DNA of 64,000 nucleotides, from assembly GCF_003318295.1 (NCBI RefSeq), contig NZ_QOCW01000010.1, positions 62,001 to 126,000 on the forward strand, read 5' to 3'. Shown here in pieces: positions 8,629 to 16,120 of the stretch. Source of the stretch: Bacillus taeanensis (lineage in GTDB: Bacteria; Bacillota; Bacilli; Bacillales; UBA6769). Made by a program: the position numbers and the translations under genes. The first letter of the stretch is position 1. Each line of letters opens with the position of its first letter. The notes beneath the pieces were generated by a model that saw only the letters and a list, made by a program, of their open reading frames with translations, was not told where the DNA came from and did not search any database.

Positions 8629-8758
8629 AGGATTATCAATTTTGGAAAATTTACACGCACTTAATGTTCCCATTCCGAAAGGTATTGCAAAGTATATTGA
8701 ACAGTTAAGCAAAGAAGAAGATGTACAAAACTATTCACAGTCAAGTAATGAAAAATAA
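8600..8758 (+). pseudogene. Holin C-terminal remnant
   Basis: In the +2 frame relative to terL the sequence reads MAVYFYIGNEGLSILENL, then VPIPKGIAKYIEQLSKE. This is the typical end of holins of the phage_holin_4 (toxin secretion/phage lysis) family. The N-terminal membrane segments are missing and no SD precedes the ATG, so it is a remnant left by the deletion that truncated terL. Its position just before the amidase gene is where a holin should be. Confidence 0.75.
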
Positions 8759-8784
8759 ATAATGAATGAAAGGATTTAAATATT

Positions 8785-9495
8785 ATGAGTGAATTAATTC
8801 TTATTGATCCGGGACACGGAGGTAAAGATCCGGGTGGTGGGTCTAATCAATATTGGAAAGAAAAAGATCTTGTATTAAAAATTTCACTTTATCAATACAA
8901 ACGTTTTAAAGAGTTAGGGTATCCTGTTAAATTAACAAGGGATAAAGACGTTTATTTGTCTCCTGCAGTCAGAACTAGTATTGTGAAAAACAGTGGTGCA
9001 AAATATTGCATTAGTAATCATATCAATGCAGGTGGGGGAGATGGTGTCGAAACTATTCATTCAATTTACGCTGATGATAAATTAGCTAAAATGTTGGCTG
9101 ATGCAATTGTGTCTGAAGGTCAGAACTTGAGACGAGTATTCACACGTACACTTCCGTATAACAGTAAACAAGACTATTATTATATGCATCGTGATACTGG
9201 TGCGGTTAATACAACAATAATCGAGTATGGATTCGCAGACAGTAAGAGGGATGATGTTGAACAACTTTTAAAACAATGGGAAAATTATGCGGAAGCTGTT
9301 GTTAAGGCGTTTTGTAAACACGTTGGACATCCATACAAGTCTCCTAAAAAAGAAGAGAAGAAAGTAAAAATTCAATCTCAATCAAAAATCGATACAAACC
9401 AGATTCTTTACCTTGCACAGATTCTTCATCAAGAAGGAGAAGGAACAGGTAAAGGTAAATGGGCGTTGCAGCAGTTGAAAAAGGAATTGACATAA
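8785..9495 (+). CDS. Phage endolysin, N-acetylmuramoyl-L-alanine amidase
   Basis: This 236-residue protein has an N-terminal Amidase_3 zinc hydrolase domain (about residues 3-175). Visible parts are the first zinc motif IDPGHGGKDPG, the Glu of EKDL, the second zinc His in CISNHINAGGGDG, and the catalytic Glu in TTIIEYGFAD. It would cut the amide bond between N-acetylmuramic acid and L-alanine during lysis. A short Lys-rich linker leads to a stub ending KGKWALQQLKKELT, shorter than the cell-wall-binding modules of many endolysins, so the end may be truncated. It has no signal peptide, as expected for a holin-dependent enzyme, yet its holin is destroyed. Confidence 0.9.
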   Translation: MSELILIDPGHGGKDPGGGSNQYWKEKDLVLKISLYQYKRFKELGYPVKLTRDKDVYLSPAVRTSIVKNSGAKYCISNHINAGGGDGVETIHSIYADDKLAKMLADAIVSEGQNLRRVFTRTLPYNSKQDYYYMHRDTGAVNTTIIEYGFADSKRDDVEQLLKQWENYAEAVVKAFCKHVGHPYKSPKKEEKKVKIQSQSKIDTNQILYLAQILHQEGEGTGKGKWALQQLKKELT

Positions 9496-9498
9496 AAG

Positions 9499-9527
9499 CA
9501 GCCTCACTCGTTTGAGTGGGGCTTTTT
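9499..9527 (+). terminator. Terminator after the endolysin gene
   Basis: GCCTCACTC pairs with GAGTGGGGC around a GTTT loop, then TTTTT. The sequence is very like the hairpin at 9868-9891. Confidence 0.8.
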
Positions 9528-9600
9528 ATAAATCGTAGAAGGGTTTTTAACATTTATAATGAATATCTTAATATAAAAATTATTTTTGAGGAGGTAAATA

Positions 9601-9828
9601 ATGAAAAAATTATTGGTTTCATTAGGAACTTCGGCGCTTATATCAATTATGATTGCAGGTGTAGCAGGTGCTCATACAGCACCACCATGTAATGATTCAG
9701 ATGGTGACGGTCTGCCTTCGGGACAGGAATATGCTCAGCATCATATTGTATCAATGGCACATGATGGTATGTTGGGGAATGACGGACATAAACCAGGGGT
9801 ACATCATGGATTTAGTGTTTGTAATTAA
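9601..9828 (+). CDS. Small secreted protein, phage-associated
   Basis: This 75-residue protein has a Sec signal peptide (MKKLLVSLGTSALISIMIAG, cleavage probably after VAGAH or nearby). The mature part of about 50 residues is Asp, Gly and His-rich (NDSDGDGLPSGQEYAQHHI, GNDGHKPGVHHG) with two Cys that could form a disulfide. DSDGDG resembles a calcium-binding loop. Similar short proteins occur after endolysin genes in Bacillus phages, some misnamed adenylosuccinate synthetase. The role is unknown. It has a good SD (GAGGAGG), its own intergenic space upstream and a terminator on each side, so it may be expressed separately from the lysogen. Confidence 0.72.
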   Translation: MKKLLVSLGTSALISIMIAGVAGAHTAPPCNDSDGDGLPSGQEYAQHHIVSMAHDGMLGNDGHKPGVHHGFSVCN

Positions 9829-9867
9829 TTTATTTTAAGATAGAAAATATTTATTTGATAGGAAGTT

Positions 9868-9898
9868 AAGCCCTACTCATTCGAGTGGGGCTGTTTGT
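9868..9898. terminator. Bidirectional terminator
   Basis: AGCCC-T-ACTC (from 9868) pairs with GAGT-G-GGGCT (to 9891), followed by TGTTTGTTTT on the plus strand. It lies between convergent genes. Confidence 0.65.
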
Positions 9899-9899
9899 T

Positions 9900-10133
9900 T
9901 TATTCTTCTTCATCTATGATCCATTTATAAGCAGCGTTAACTTTTGAGGTAATGTAATCATATCTTCCGTTTTGTATATTTTTATCTTCTATTGCTATTT
10001 TGATTGATCGAGCAAGAAGATCAACTGCATAATGAAGATTCTCTCTAGGGACATCAGATTCACCAAAGTAAACTTTATCCATTATTTCTTCCAAGATATT
10101 TATTAATTCGGTATCTTTTTCTGGTAAATTCAT
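9900..10133 (-). CDS. Hypothetical protein, 77 residues
   Basis: This acidic, probably all-helical small protein starts MNLPEKDTELINILEEIMDK and ends KWIIDEEE. GGAGGTG just upstream on the minus strand is a strong SD. No signal peptide, membrane segment or catalytic motif is seen. It lies downstream of the minus-strand XRE regulator at 10190-10399 with about 55 bp between them, so the two probably form a lysogeny-type unit reading away from the FtsK operon. I do not recognise a family. Confidence 0.65.
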   Translation of the reverse strand: MNLPEKDTELINILEEIMDKVYFGESDVPRENLHYAVDLLARSIKIAIEDKNIQNGRYDYITSKVNAAYKWIIDEEE

Positions 10134-10189
10134 AACTTACACCTCCTAAATAAATGTTACTTAGGTAAGTGGAAAAATATGTTCAATAG

Positions 10190-10399
10190 TTAAGCCTTAC
10201 GTTCTTTATCATCCTTTTCATACAAATCATCTACTGTACAATCCAACAATTCAGCAAGTTCAAATAATTTTACAGCAGTTGGATATGATTTTCCAGTTAC
10301 CCAATTAGATAATTGATTCTGAGAAATTCCCATCATTTCTGCTATATATCTTTTCTTATAACCTCTTTGATCAATTATTTCCCCAATTCTACTTTTCAT
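10190..10399 (-). CDS. XRE-family transcriptional regulator, 69 residues
   Basis: This is a compact Cro/CI-type helix-turn-helix protein. The HTH spans about residues 14-40 (KKRYIAEMMGISQNQLSNWVTG) and the domain continues FELAELLDCTVDDLYEK to the end, so it is a DNA-binding domain with almost nothing else. Single-domain XRE proteins of this type often control prophage or plasmid genes. It is divergent from the membrane protein/FtsK operon across a 351-bp interval that carries TTATTAAT direct repeats (10411-10418 and 10431-10438, 20 bp apart), which are candidate operators. Confidence 0.85.
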   Translation of the reverse strand: MKSRIGEIIDQRGYKKRYIAEMMGISQNQLSNWVTGKSYPTAVKLFELAELLDCTVDDLYEKDDKERKA

Positions 10400-10750
10400 T
10401 TACATCACCTTTATTAATCATTCTCTAATCTTATTAATAGTCCTTTACAAAAAATATTGTGTTATTTATCAAAAAAATATTTGTATAGACAAGCAAATGA
10501 CGAGCCTATGCTACATAAGTTGAAACAAATGTATCTAATGCAGTAACTAATCGAGTAGCTTTCAATGTATTTACTTATGTTCTGTTACTCAAGTTTTGAT
10601 TGAAAAAGGAGTGATTTAAAAGGATTTTAAATTCTGTTTAAAGAGAAGCGAGGAGGGAAGTAAGCGAGCGAAGAACAATGCCCAATTTGAAAAATTTTAT
10701 ACCTTAAAAATAAAAAAATTTAAAAAAACTTTTTGGAAGGAATGATTTGA
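10400..10750. promoter_or_regulatory. Regulatory interval between divergent operons, possible origin
   Basis: No gene is seen in these 351 bases. TTATTAAT occurs twice exactly two helical turns apart next to the XRE gene. The near repeat AAAAATATTGTG/AAAAATATTTGT follows. Near 10640-10675 an unusually G-rich purine stretch contains two GCGAG units (GAAGCGAGGAGGG, AAGCGAGCGAAG), unlike its AT-rich surroundings. This is the most likely place for the promoters of the FtsK operon and, more speculatively, for a replication or transfer origin. Confidence 0.4.
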
Positions 10751-11074
10751 GTGGCTAAAATGCAAGCTATTAGGTTTAATGATTTTATGGATGGAAACTA
10801 CAAGCAAAAAGAATCTGTTTATGTGAAAAAGAACTTTGATGTGAAGGCTTGTACAGTTTATATAAATCCATTGTTATTTTTAGATCCCGCTATATGTCTA
10901 ATAGGTGGTGGAATTTTAGCATTAGCCACTTACGAAAAGTATTTGGAAAGAACAGGTAATATTGATATAGTAATCAAAATCCAAAAAGTAACAAGAGTCA
11001 TCCTTCCTGCAATTGTATGGGGTTATCTTATTTACGCTTTAATCACATTACCGATAATGGGGTGGATCGTGTGA
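10751..11074 (+). CDS. Small membrane protein preceding FtsK
   Basis: This 107-residue protein has two hydrophobic segments, about residues 45-65 (LLFLDPAICLIGGGILALAT) and 83-106 (ILPAIVWGYLIYALITLPIM), with a basic first 35 residues, so a two-pass membrane protein is likely. GTG 10751 follows GGAAGGA. Its end overlaps the FtsK-type gene by 4 bp (GTGA), so the two are translationally coupled. In Bacillus prophages and plasmids a small membrane protein of this kind often precedes an FtsK-type ATPase, so it may anchor that ATPase. This is inference. Confidence 0.72.
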   Translation: MAKMQAIRFNDFMDGNYKQKESVYVKKNFDVKACTVYINPLLFLDPAICLIGGGILALATYEKYLERTGNIDIVIKIQKVTRVILPAIVWGYLIYALITLPIMGWIV

Positions 11075-12264
11075 ACAAGATAAAGTTACATTTTGCTAAA
11101 ATGAAGCTACGTGGTACATTGATAAAGGCATTTAAAGACGGAGAGATACAAAAAGAAATTAAAGTAGGTGAAAAGACGCATGTTCAATTCCCGACAATCC
11201 ATGATGTTCACATTGACCAAGATAAAGAAGCTGTACGGTTTGTATTTACACTTCAAAATGGGATCAATCCTAAGTTAATACATGAACAAGAATGGATTTT
11301 TAAACAACATTTTGGAGAAAACATTGAAATAAGTGGGAAATACAAAAAATTTGTTTTGTGGGTTTACTCAAAAGGAATGCCTAAAAAAATCACTTACAAA
11401 TTTGAAAATGTTGAGCCACACATGAAGGGTAAATATATACCTATTGTTGTTGGTGTAGACAGACGAAATGTATTAAATATATTGGACTTAAAAGAATTGC
11501 ATCACATCCTTCTGACAGGTTCGACAGGATCAGGTAAATCAAGTTTATTCCGTACAATGCTTGTATCTTTAATACTGCATAAGTCAGCAAAGGATATTCA
11601 ATTTGTTTTAGGTGATTTAAAACAATCTGAGTTTGGCATATACAGAAACTTGCCACATGTAAAAAGTCTGCATATGAGAAAAGAAACACTTTATATTGAG
11701 TTAATTAAAATTGAGCGTGAAATGAAGCGAAGAGGGGAATTACTTGATAAATATGATGTTGAACATGTTTCAGAGCTGAAACAGAAATTGCCTATTATAA
11801 TGATTATAATCGATGAGATTATTACCCTTACAGATGACCAAAGGATAATGAAGATTCTTACAGACATCTCTTGTCTTGGTCGTAGTGCTTCTATCCATAT
11901 CATAGGTGCAATGCAGCGTGGAGATGCAAAGAATTTGGGTGGTCAATTTCTAAACAACATGAATTGTCGTATAAGTGGAAAACAAGCAGATGCAACAAAT
12001 GCAAAGGTTGCAGGATTAAAAACAACGACTGATATTACAGTAGCAGGTAGAATGGCTTTATCAATTAATAATGAGGAAAAGCATGTTCAAGTGCCATTTA
12101 TGGATAAACAAAAAGCAAAAAGATTGCTTGAACCTTATAAATTGAATGTTATTCAAGAAGATAATCAAGTGTCATGTATGAGTGATGAGAATATTCAAGA
12201 ATCAACAGGTGTTAAAGAAATTAAACCAATGCCTATATTTGGTCTATTAAAGGGTGATAAATAA
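11071..12264 (+). CDS. FtsK/SpoIIIE-type DNA translocase
   Basis: This 397-residue ATPase has the Walker A motif GSTGSGKS (about residues 150-157), a Walker B region IIMIIIDEI (about 242-250) and the FtsK-type SASIHIIGAMQRGDA segment. The first 140 residues form an N-terminal region without membrane helices, so the small membrane protein encoded just before it may supply the anchor. Family members move double-stranded DNA using ATP, in chromosome segregation, plasmid transfer or phage biology. GTG 11071 overlaps the upstream stop; the next gene overlaps its stop (TAATG). The three genes are clearly one operon. Confidence 0.85.
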   Translation: MNKIKLHFAKMKLRGTLIKAFKDGEIQKEIKVGEKTHVQFPTIHDVHIDQDKEAVRFVFTLQNGINPKLIHEQEWIFKQHFGENIEISGKYKKFVLWVYSKGMPKKITYKFENVEPHMKGKYIPIVVGVDRRNVLNILDLKELHHILLTGSTGSGKSSLFRTMLVSLILHKSAKDIQFVLGDLKQSEFGIYRNLPHVKSLHMRKETLYIELIKIEREMKRRGELLDKYDVEHVSELKQKLPIIMIIIDEIITLTDDQRIMKILTDISCLGRSASIHIIGAMQRGDAKNLGGQFLNNMNCRISGKQADATNAKVAGLKTTTDITVAGRMALSINNEEKHVQVPFMDKQKAKRLLEPYKLNVIQEDNQVSCMSDENIQESTGVKEIKPMPIFGLLKGDK

Positions 12265-13013
12265 TGAGAAAACGTGATAAGGCTATTTTAGATGATTTGC
12301 AACGTTTTCGAGTAATGTCACGTGATGATATAGCAGCGATTCACTTTACTAATGTGAAAAATCCAGTAACAGCTTGCAATATTGTATTGAAAAGGCTTAG
12401 ACGTGATGGATATGTTGAAGCGAATACATCACAACAACCATATAATTATTTCCTTTCACCAAATCCAATGAAAAAGAATTCGCAAAAGATACCTCATTTC
12501 CTAGCTATTGTTGATGCATATCGTCAACTATGTAAGCATAATAAGCCCGAACAATTTATTGTTGAACCGAAATACGGAAAAGACTATATGGAGCCTGATG
12601 CTTTTATGATTTTTAATGATTCGCCTTTCTTTGTTGAGATACAGCGAAATGTTTATTCAAAAAAGGTTATGAAAGAGAAGATACAAAGGTATGAAGCGTA
12701 TTATTATAGTAATCAATGGCAGTCAGAAGCTTGGCAAACTGTTGATAATAAAGTATTTCCGTACGTACTAATGTTGACTGACACTCGGTATGCTATTGAA
12801 AGTGATGAGATAGAGGTGTTTCAGGTGAAGAATATAGATGAGTTGATGTTGACTGTAAATAATAATGAAAATGAGAGTAAAGAGAGAGTAAATGAAACTA
12901 AGGTTAATATTAATACCGTAAATAAAAAGCCATCATATTATCAGCGACCAAAACAAACGCCAAAACCACCAATGTATAAGGGTACTAGTGGAATACGTAT
13001 CAATCTTTCATAA
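12264..13013 (+). CDS. Replication-relaxation family protein
   Basis: This 249-residue protein matches the replication-relaxation family of Bacillus plasmids and phages. The N-terminal part has a winged HTH (about residues 3-55, RFRVMSRDDIAAIHF and NIVLKRLRRDGYVEAN). The middle has a nuclease-like fold with PDAFMIF and FFVEIQRNVYSKK, which look like the acidic and Lys positions of PD-(D/E)xK enzymes. The C-terminal 50 residues are Asn, Lys and Pro-rich and probably disordered. It may bind and nick or relax element DNA together with the FtsK ATPase whose stop it overlaps. Biochemical function is not firmly established for the family. Confidence 0.75.
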   Translation: MRKRDKAILDDLQRFRVMSRDDIAAIHFTNVKNPVTACNIVLKRLRRDGYVEANTSQQPYNYFLSPNPMKKNSQKIPHFLAIVDAYRQLCKHNKPEQFIVEPKYGKDYMEPDAFMIFNDSPFFVEIQRNVYSKKVMKEKIQRYEAYYYSNQWQSEAWQTVDNKVFPYVLMLTDTRYAIESDEIEVFQVKNIDELMLTVNNNENESKERVNETKVNINTVNKKPSYYQRPKQTPKPPMYKGTSGIRINLS

Positions 13014-13018
13014 ATTTA

Positions 13019-13046
13019 ACCACTTCAAATTACGAAGTGGTCTTTT
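13019..13046. terminator. Bidirectional terminator
   Basis: ACCACTTC (13019-13026) pairs with GAAGTGGT (13034-13041), followed by CTTTTCTT, between convergent genes; it overlaps the 3' end of the minus-strand XRE gene. Confidence 0.65.
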
Positions 13047-13260
13047 CTTGGTCAAAATCAATAATTTCTCGGATATCTTCAATTTTAAAAGCTTCTTCAA
13101 TCTTTTCGATATGACCAAAATCAATTCTTTGACGCTTTCCATTTGCTAATTCACTTAATGCAGCTCTGCGAATTCCTGTTTTTTCAGATAGTTCACTAAT
13201 TGATTTAATACCATACTTCTCCATTAATTCTTCAATTTTAACTTTAACTTTTTTAGCCAC
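13030..13260 (-). CDS. XRE-family regulator, 76 residues
   Basis: This is a second small Cro/CI-type repressor. After a basic start (MAKKVKVKIEELMEKYG) the HTH covers about residues 20-50 (ISELSEKTGIRRAALSELAN), followed by the IEKIEEAFKIEDIREII helix. A strong SD (AGGAGGTAA) precedes it. It is divergent from the 127-residue gene at 13403, and the shared control region has two GTAC-N8-GTAC palindromes, the likely operators for this protein. It probably controls its own expression and that of the small genes next to attR. Confidence 0.85.
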   Translation of the reverse strand: MAKKVKVKIEELMEKYGIKSISELSEKTGIRRAALSELANGKRQRIDFGHIEKIEEAFKIEDIREIIDFDQEKTTS

Positions 13261-13300
13261 TTTAATTACCTCCTAAAAAATTTTTATTAAAGGGTTTACT

Positions 13301-13354
13301 GTACGCATAAGAGTACATTATAATATAATCAAATAGTCGTACTTATATACGTAC
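13301..13354. promoter_or_regulatory. Paired operators GTAC-N8-GTAC
   Basis: GTAC occurs at 13301, 13313, 13339 and 13351, so two 16-bp palindromic sites (13301-13316 and 13339-13354) have the same internal spacing and centres 38 bp apart. A TATAAT-like box on each strand lies around them. They sit between a divergent XRE repressor gene and its neighbour. Confidence 0.65.
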
Positions 13355-13402
13355 AATTATAACAAAATGTTTCAAAAATATTTAAATTGGGGGGAATGTT
13401 GA

Positions 13403-13786
13403 ATGAATATCAATCAAATGCTACGAGAAGAAATGAAGGTAAGTGGATATACTTTTAAAATGTTAAACTTCCTTATTCAAGACGAGAATGACTTTGAAAA
13501 TTTCTTTTACAATTACTATACAGATCATGGCAGAGCCTTCTTTGAAATGGCAGCTTATCGCCAAGATAAGATTGAACAAATGAATGTACAGCAATCGGAA
13601 TTTGAAGCAATGTTTCAAGAGAATAAGAAAGAAGCTCTTGAGCAGTTATTCCAACATCCTGTTGAGAGTAGTGATGTTGAATTTTTAAATAAAAAGATCG
13701 AAGAGAACAAAATAACTGTTGAAGAGCTTTTTAAGCTTCATAAGGGAAACCCTGAGTACAGATTAATGAGTCATTTATTACAATAG
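13403..13786 (+). CDS. Hypothetical element protein, 127 residues
   Basis: This acidic helical protein starts MNINQMLREEMKVSGYTFKM and is rich in Glu, Gln and Phe. No HTH, membrane segment or enzyme motif is visible. A strong SD (GGGGGAATG) precedes ATG 13403. It is divergent from the XRE repressor and probably under its control, and it is followed within 15 bp by a 32-residue frame with its own SD. Small genes in this position next to att sites often encode superinfection, anti-repressor or host-effect functions, but nothing in this sequence identifies one. Confidence 0.68.
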   Translation: MNINQMLREEMKVSGYTFKMLNFLIQDENDFENFFYNYYTDHGRAFFEMAAYRQDKIEQMNVQQSEFEAMFQENKKEALEQLFQHPVESSDVEFLNKKIEENKITVEELFKLHKGNPEYRLMSHLLQ

Positions 13787-13800
13787 AAGGAGTGGTTTAA

Positions 13801-13899
13801 ATGAATGCTAATGATTTTTGGGAGGCAATCATGACTGAAGAGGAGATGGAGTATCTGAATGAGAAGTATGAAGAAGTGTTAAATAATGAGGATAATTAG
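13801..13899 (+). CDS. Acidic micropeptide, 32 residues
   Basis: The frame MNANDFWEAIMTEEEMEYL and onward to LNNEDN is very acidic. It has a clear SD (AGAAGGAG) and lies 14 bp after the 127-residue gene, so it is probably co-translated with it. Function is unknown. It is the last frame before attR. Confidence 0.5.
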   Translation: MNANDFWEAIMTEEEMEYLNEKYEEVLNNEDN

Positions 13900-13983
13900 A
13901 AACTGTTTACTTTCTAATTAGACCCCTTTATAATAATATTAAATAAGAAGAAAATAGTACGGTTTTCAATGTTAAATAGTATT

Positions 13984-13999
13984 AAAATTCCCCTTGGTA
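13984..13999 (+). repeat. Right inner arm sequence of the att site
   Basis: AAAATTCCCC (13984-13993) overlaps CCCTTGGTA (13991-13999). Both are exact reverse complements of GGGGAATTTT and TACCAAGGG at 1944-1966 just inside attL. Here they are contiguous, while at the left they are split by four bases. Confidence 0.65.
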
Positions 14000-14066
14000 G
14001 CAACGAAAAAGCGTAAATTGTATAACGGTGATATTAAAACAGATCTTTATCAATATTGGGGACCAA
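13999..14066 (+). repeat. attR: right 68-bp direct repeat
   Basis: This copy is identical over 68 bp to 1854-1921 within ypsC. It marks the right junction of the element. Confidence 0.93.
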
Positions 14067-14086
14067 AGCCTCCAAAAAATGAATAG
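13999..14086 (+). pseudogene. ypsC: ypsC 3' fragment displaced by integration
   Basis: The fragment keeps the ypsC frame from ATKKRKLYNGDIK to the stop at 14084-14086, ending KPPKNE, with no start or SD. It is the original 3' end of host ypsC, pushed 12,145 bp from the rest of the gene when the element integrated. Excision would rejoin it. Confidence 0.85.
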
Positions 14087-14095
14087 TTTTTTAAA

Positions 14096-14129
14096 AAAAG
14101 GACAGCATGAGGAGAGCTGTTCTTTTTTT
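14096..14129 (+). terminator. Original ypsC terminator
   Basis: AAAGGACAGC pairs with GCTGTTCTTT followed by TTTTTG, ten bases after the displaced ypsC stop. This is the terminator the host gene would use after excision. Confidence 0.75.
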
Positions 14130-14299
14130 GTTTAGCTGTGCAAATACTTTACATACAGATCGTGTGAAAAGGAGGGTTATTCAGATATTTTTAATGAAAT
14201 TTTTCTGAATAGGTTGAAATATGTGATAAAGTATCGTAAGGTGTATGATAAATCATTCAAGAAGTTAATAAAATAAAACTTCGGAAGGGAAGATGGAAA

Positions 14300-16003
14300 A
14301 TGTCAAACAATACATCAGAATCACAAGATTTAAGAATCCGAAGTAAGGTAATTAGCGAGGGAACGAATCGAACGGCAAATCGGGCGATGCTGCGTGCTGT
14401 TGGATTTGCCGATGAGGATTTTAAAAAGCCAATGATTGGAGTTGCGAGCACGTGGAGTGAAGTAACACCGTGTAACATACATATTGATAAGCTGGCAATT
14501 GCAGCGAAAACTGGAGCGAAAGAAGGCGGCGGCGCTCCGATGATTTTTAATACGATTACGGTTTCTGACGGCATTTCGATGGGAACACCTGGTATGCGCT
14601 ACTCTCTGCCAAGTCGGGAAGTTATTGCTGATTCGATTGAAACCGTAGTAGGCGGCGAAAATTTAGATGGATTTGTAGCAATTGGCGGCTGTGATAAAAA
14701 TATGCCCGGATGTATGATTGCAATCGGACGTGCAGAAGTGCCGGCGGTGTTTGTTTACGGAGGGACGATTAATCCGGGAAAATTACATGGGAAAGATATT
14801 GATATTGTCTCTGCGTTTGAAGGTGTTGGACAGTATAATAAAGGGTTAATTGATAAAGAAGAGCTTCATGAAATTGAATGTCACGCATGTCCCGGAGCCG
14901 GATCCTGCGGCGGCATGTATACAGCTAACACAATGGCATCTGCGATTGAAGCGATGGGCATGAGCTTACCTGGAAGTTCTTCAAATCCTGCAGAAAGCTC
15001 TTATAAAGAAGAAGATTGCTTTAAAGCAGGTGATGCGGTTTTGAATTTACTGCGTCAAGACATTTATCCAAAAGATATTATGACGAAAAAAGCGTTCGAA
15101 AATGCAATTACAGTTGTGATGGCACTTGGCGGTTCCACTAATGCTGTTCTTCACTTATTAGCGATTGCAAATGCTGTAGAGGTAGAATTAAGTTTAGACG
15201 ATTTTGATCGCATTCGCAAAAAAGTACCGCACATTGCCGACCTTAAGCCGAGCGGCAAATATGTAATGAAAGATTTACACGATGTTGGCGGTGTGCCTGC
15301 GGTCATGAAGGAGCTTCTTAAAGCAGGCTTACTGCACGGCGACTGTCTCACTGTAACAGGTAAAACGCTTGCCGAAAACTTAGAAGAAATGCCTGGGTTA
15401 GCAAAAGATCAAGATGTAATTAAACCTCTTGATAAGCCTTTAAAAGAAGAAGGTCCACTCGTTATATTAAAAGGGAATTTAGCGCCAGAGGGTGCGGTTG
15501 CGAAGATGTCTGGTTTAAAAGTGAAAACACATACAGGACCAGCGCGTGTGTTTGATTCAGAAGAGGAAGCGACAAATGCGCTATTAAATGATGAGATTCA
15601 ACCTGGTGACGTTCTTGTTATCCGCTATGTTGGACCAAAAGGCGGTCCTGGTATGGCTGAAATGCTTTCAATTACAGCAATACTAATCGGAAAAGGATTA
15701 GGAGAAGAAGTTGGTTTATTAACAGACGGCCGCTTCTCAGGAGGAAGCCATGGATTAGTTGTTGGGCATATTGCTCCTGAAGCACAAGTTGGCGGTCCAA
15801 TTGCGTTTTTACAAGATGGTGATGCTGTAACAATTGACAGTATAAAACAAGAATTATCATTTAAAATTACAGAAGAAGAATATGAGAGACGCAAAAAAGA
15901 ATGGGTACAGCCGCCGCTAAAAGTAACGAAGGGTATTCTCGGTAAATATGCAAAGCTTGCTTCTTCTGCTTCAAAAGGAGCCGTTACAGATTTAACAGAA
16001 TAA
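14300..16003 (+). CDS. ilvD: Dihydroxy-acid dehydratase
   Basis: This 567-residue enzyme removes water from 2,3-dihydroxy-isovalerate or 2,3-dihydroxy-3-methylvalerate, the third step of valine and isoleucine synthesis. Iron-sulfur and active-site motifs are clear: [11 protein letters not shown] with its Cys, [19 protein letters not shown], and the C-terminal [11 protein letters not shown]. Length matches the family. GGAAGGGAAG precedes ATG 14300. The gene stands alone with a terminator. A sequence at 14199-14213 matches 11 of 15 positions of the CodY box; CodY control of ilv genes is known in Bacillus, but this weak match is only a hint. Confidence 0.96.
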   Translation: MSNNTSESQDLRIRSKVISEGTNRTANRAMLRAVGFADEDFKKPMIGVASTWSEVTPCNIHIDKLAIAAKTGAKEGGGAPMIFNTITVSDGISMGTPGMRYSLPSREVIADSIETVVGGENLDGFVAIGGCDKNMPGCMIAIGRAEVPAVFVYGGTINPGKLHGKDIDIVSAFEGVGQYNKGLIDKEELHEIECHACPGAGSCGGMYTANTMASAIEAMGMSLPGSSSNPAESSYKEEDCFKAGDAVLNLLRQDIYPKDIMTKKAFENAITVVMALGGSTNAVLHLLAIANAVEVELSLDDFDRIRKKVPHIADLKPSGKYVMKDLHDVGGVPAVMKELLKAGLLHGDCLTVTGKTLAENLEEMPGLAKDQDVIKPLDKPLKEEGPLVILKGNLAPEGAVAKMSGLKVKTHTGPARVFDSEEEATNALLNDEIQPGDVLVIRYVGPKGGPGMAEMLSITAILIGKGLGEEVGLLTDGRFSGGSHGLVVGHIAPEAQVGGPIAFLQDGDAVTIDSIKQELSFKITEEEYERRKKEWVQPPLKVTKGILGKYAKLASSASKGAVTDLTE

Positions 16004-16010
16004 CAGATAA

Positions 16011-16041
16011 GAGGTGAACAAAATTTGTTCGCCTCTTTCTT
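16011..16041 (+). terminator. Terminator of ilvD
   Basis: GAGGTGAACA (16011-16020) pairs with TGTTCGCCTC (16026-16035), followed by TTTCTT. Confidence 0.8.
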
Positions 16042-16120
16042 ATTTATAAGGAAGTTTATTCACTCTTAAAGAAGTTTTTCATATAAAATAATTATATGAT
16101 AAGAAAAGTGAGTGAAATCG

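Larger units (their letters stand above)
1854..14066 (+). mobile_element. 12.1-kb integrated element (decayed prophage or satellite) in the 3' end of ypsC
   Basis: A 68-bp perfect direct repeat bounds the element: 1854-1921 inside ypsC and 13999-14066 in a ypsC 3' fragment, 12,145 bp apart. Immediately inside the left end lies a tyrosine integrase gene. The cargo includes HNH/terS/terL packaging genes, an endolysin, XRE regulators, an FtsK-type ATPase and a replication-relaxation protein. No capsid, portal or tail gene is present and terL is fused to a holin remnant, so it cannot make particles by itself. The integration restores a full-length ypsC with slightly changed last codons, as phages that target gene 3' ends do. 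Confidence 0.93.

Noticed and set aside
10751..13013. Integrative conjugative element
   Set aside because: Apart from the FtsK-type ATPase there is no relaxase of a known conjugative class, VirB4-type ATPase or mating-pair gene. HNH/terS/terL and endolysin point to phage origin.
13999..14086. Second ypsC copy as a gene duplication
   Set aside because: It is only the last 29 codons with a 68-bp perfect match and lies at an element boundary, which fits attR and not a duplicated gene.
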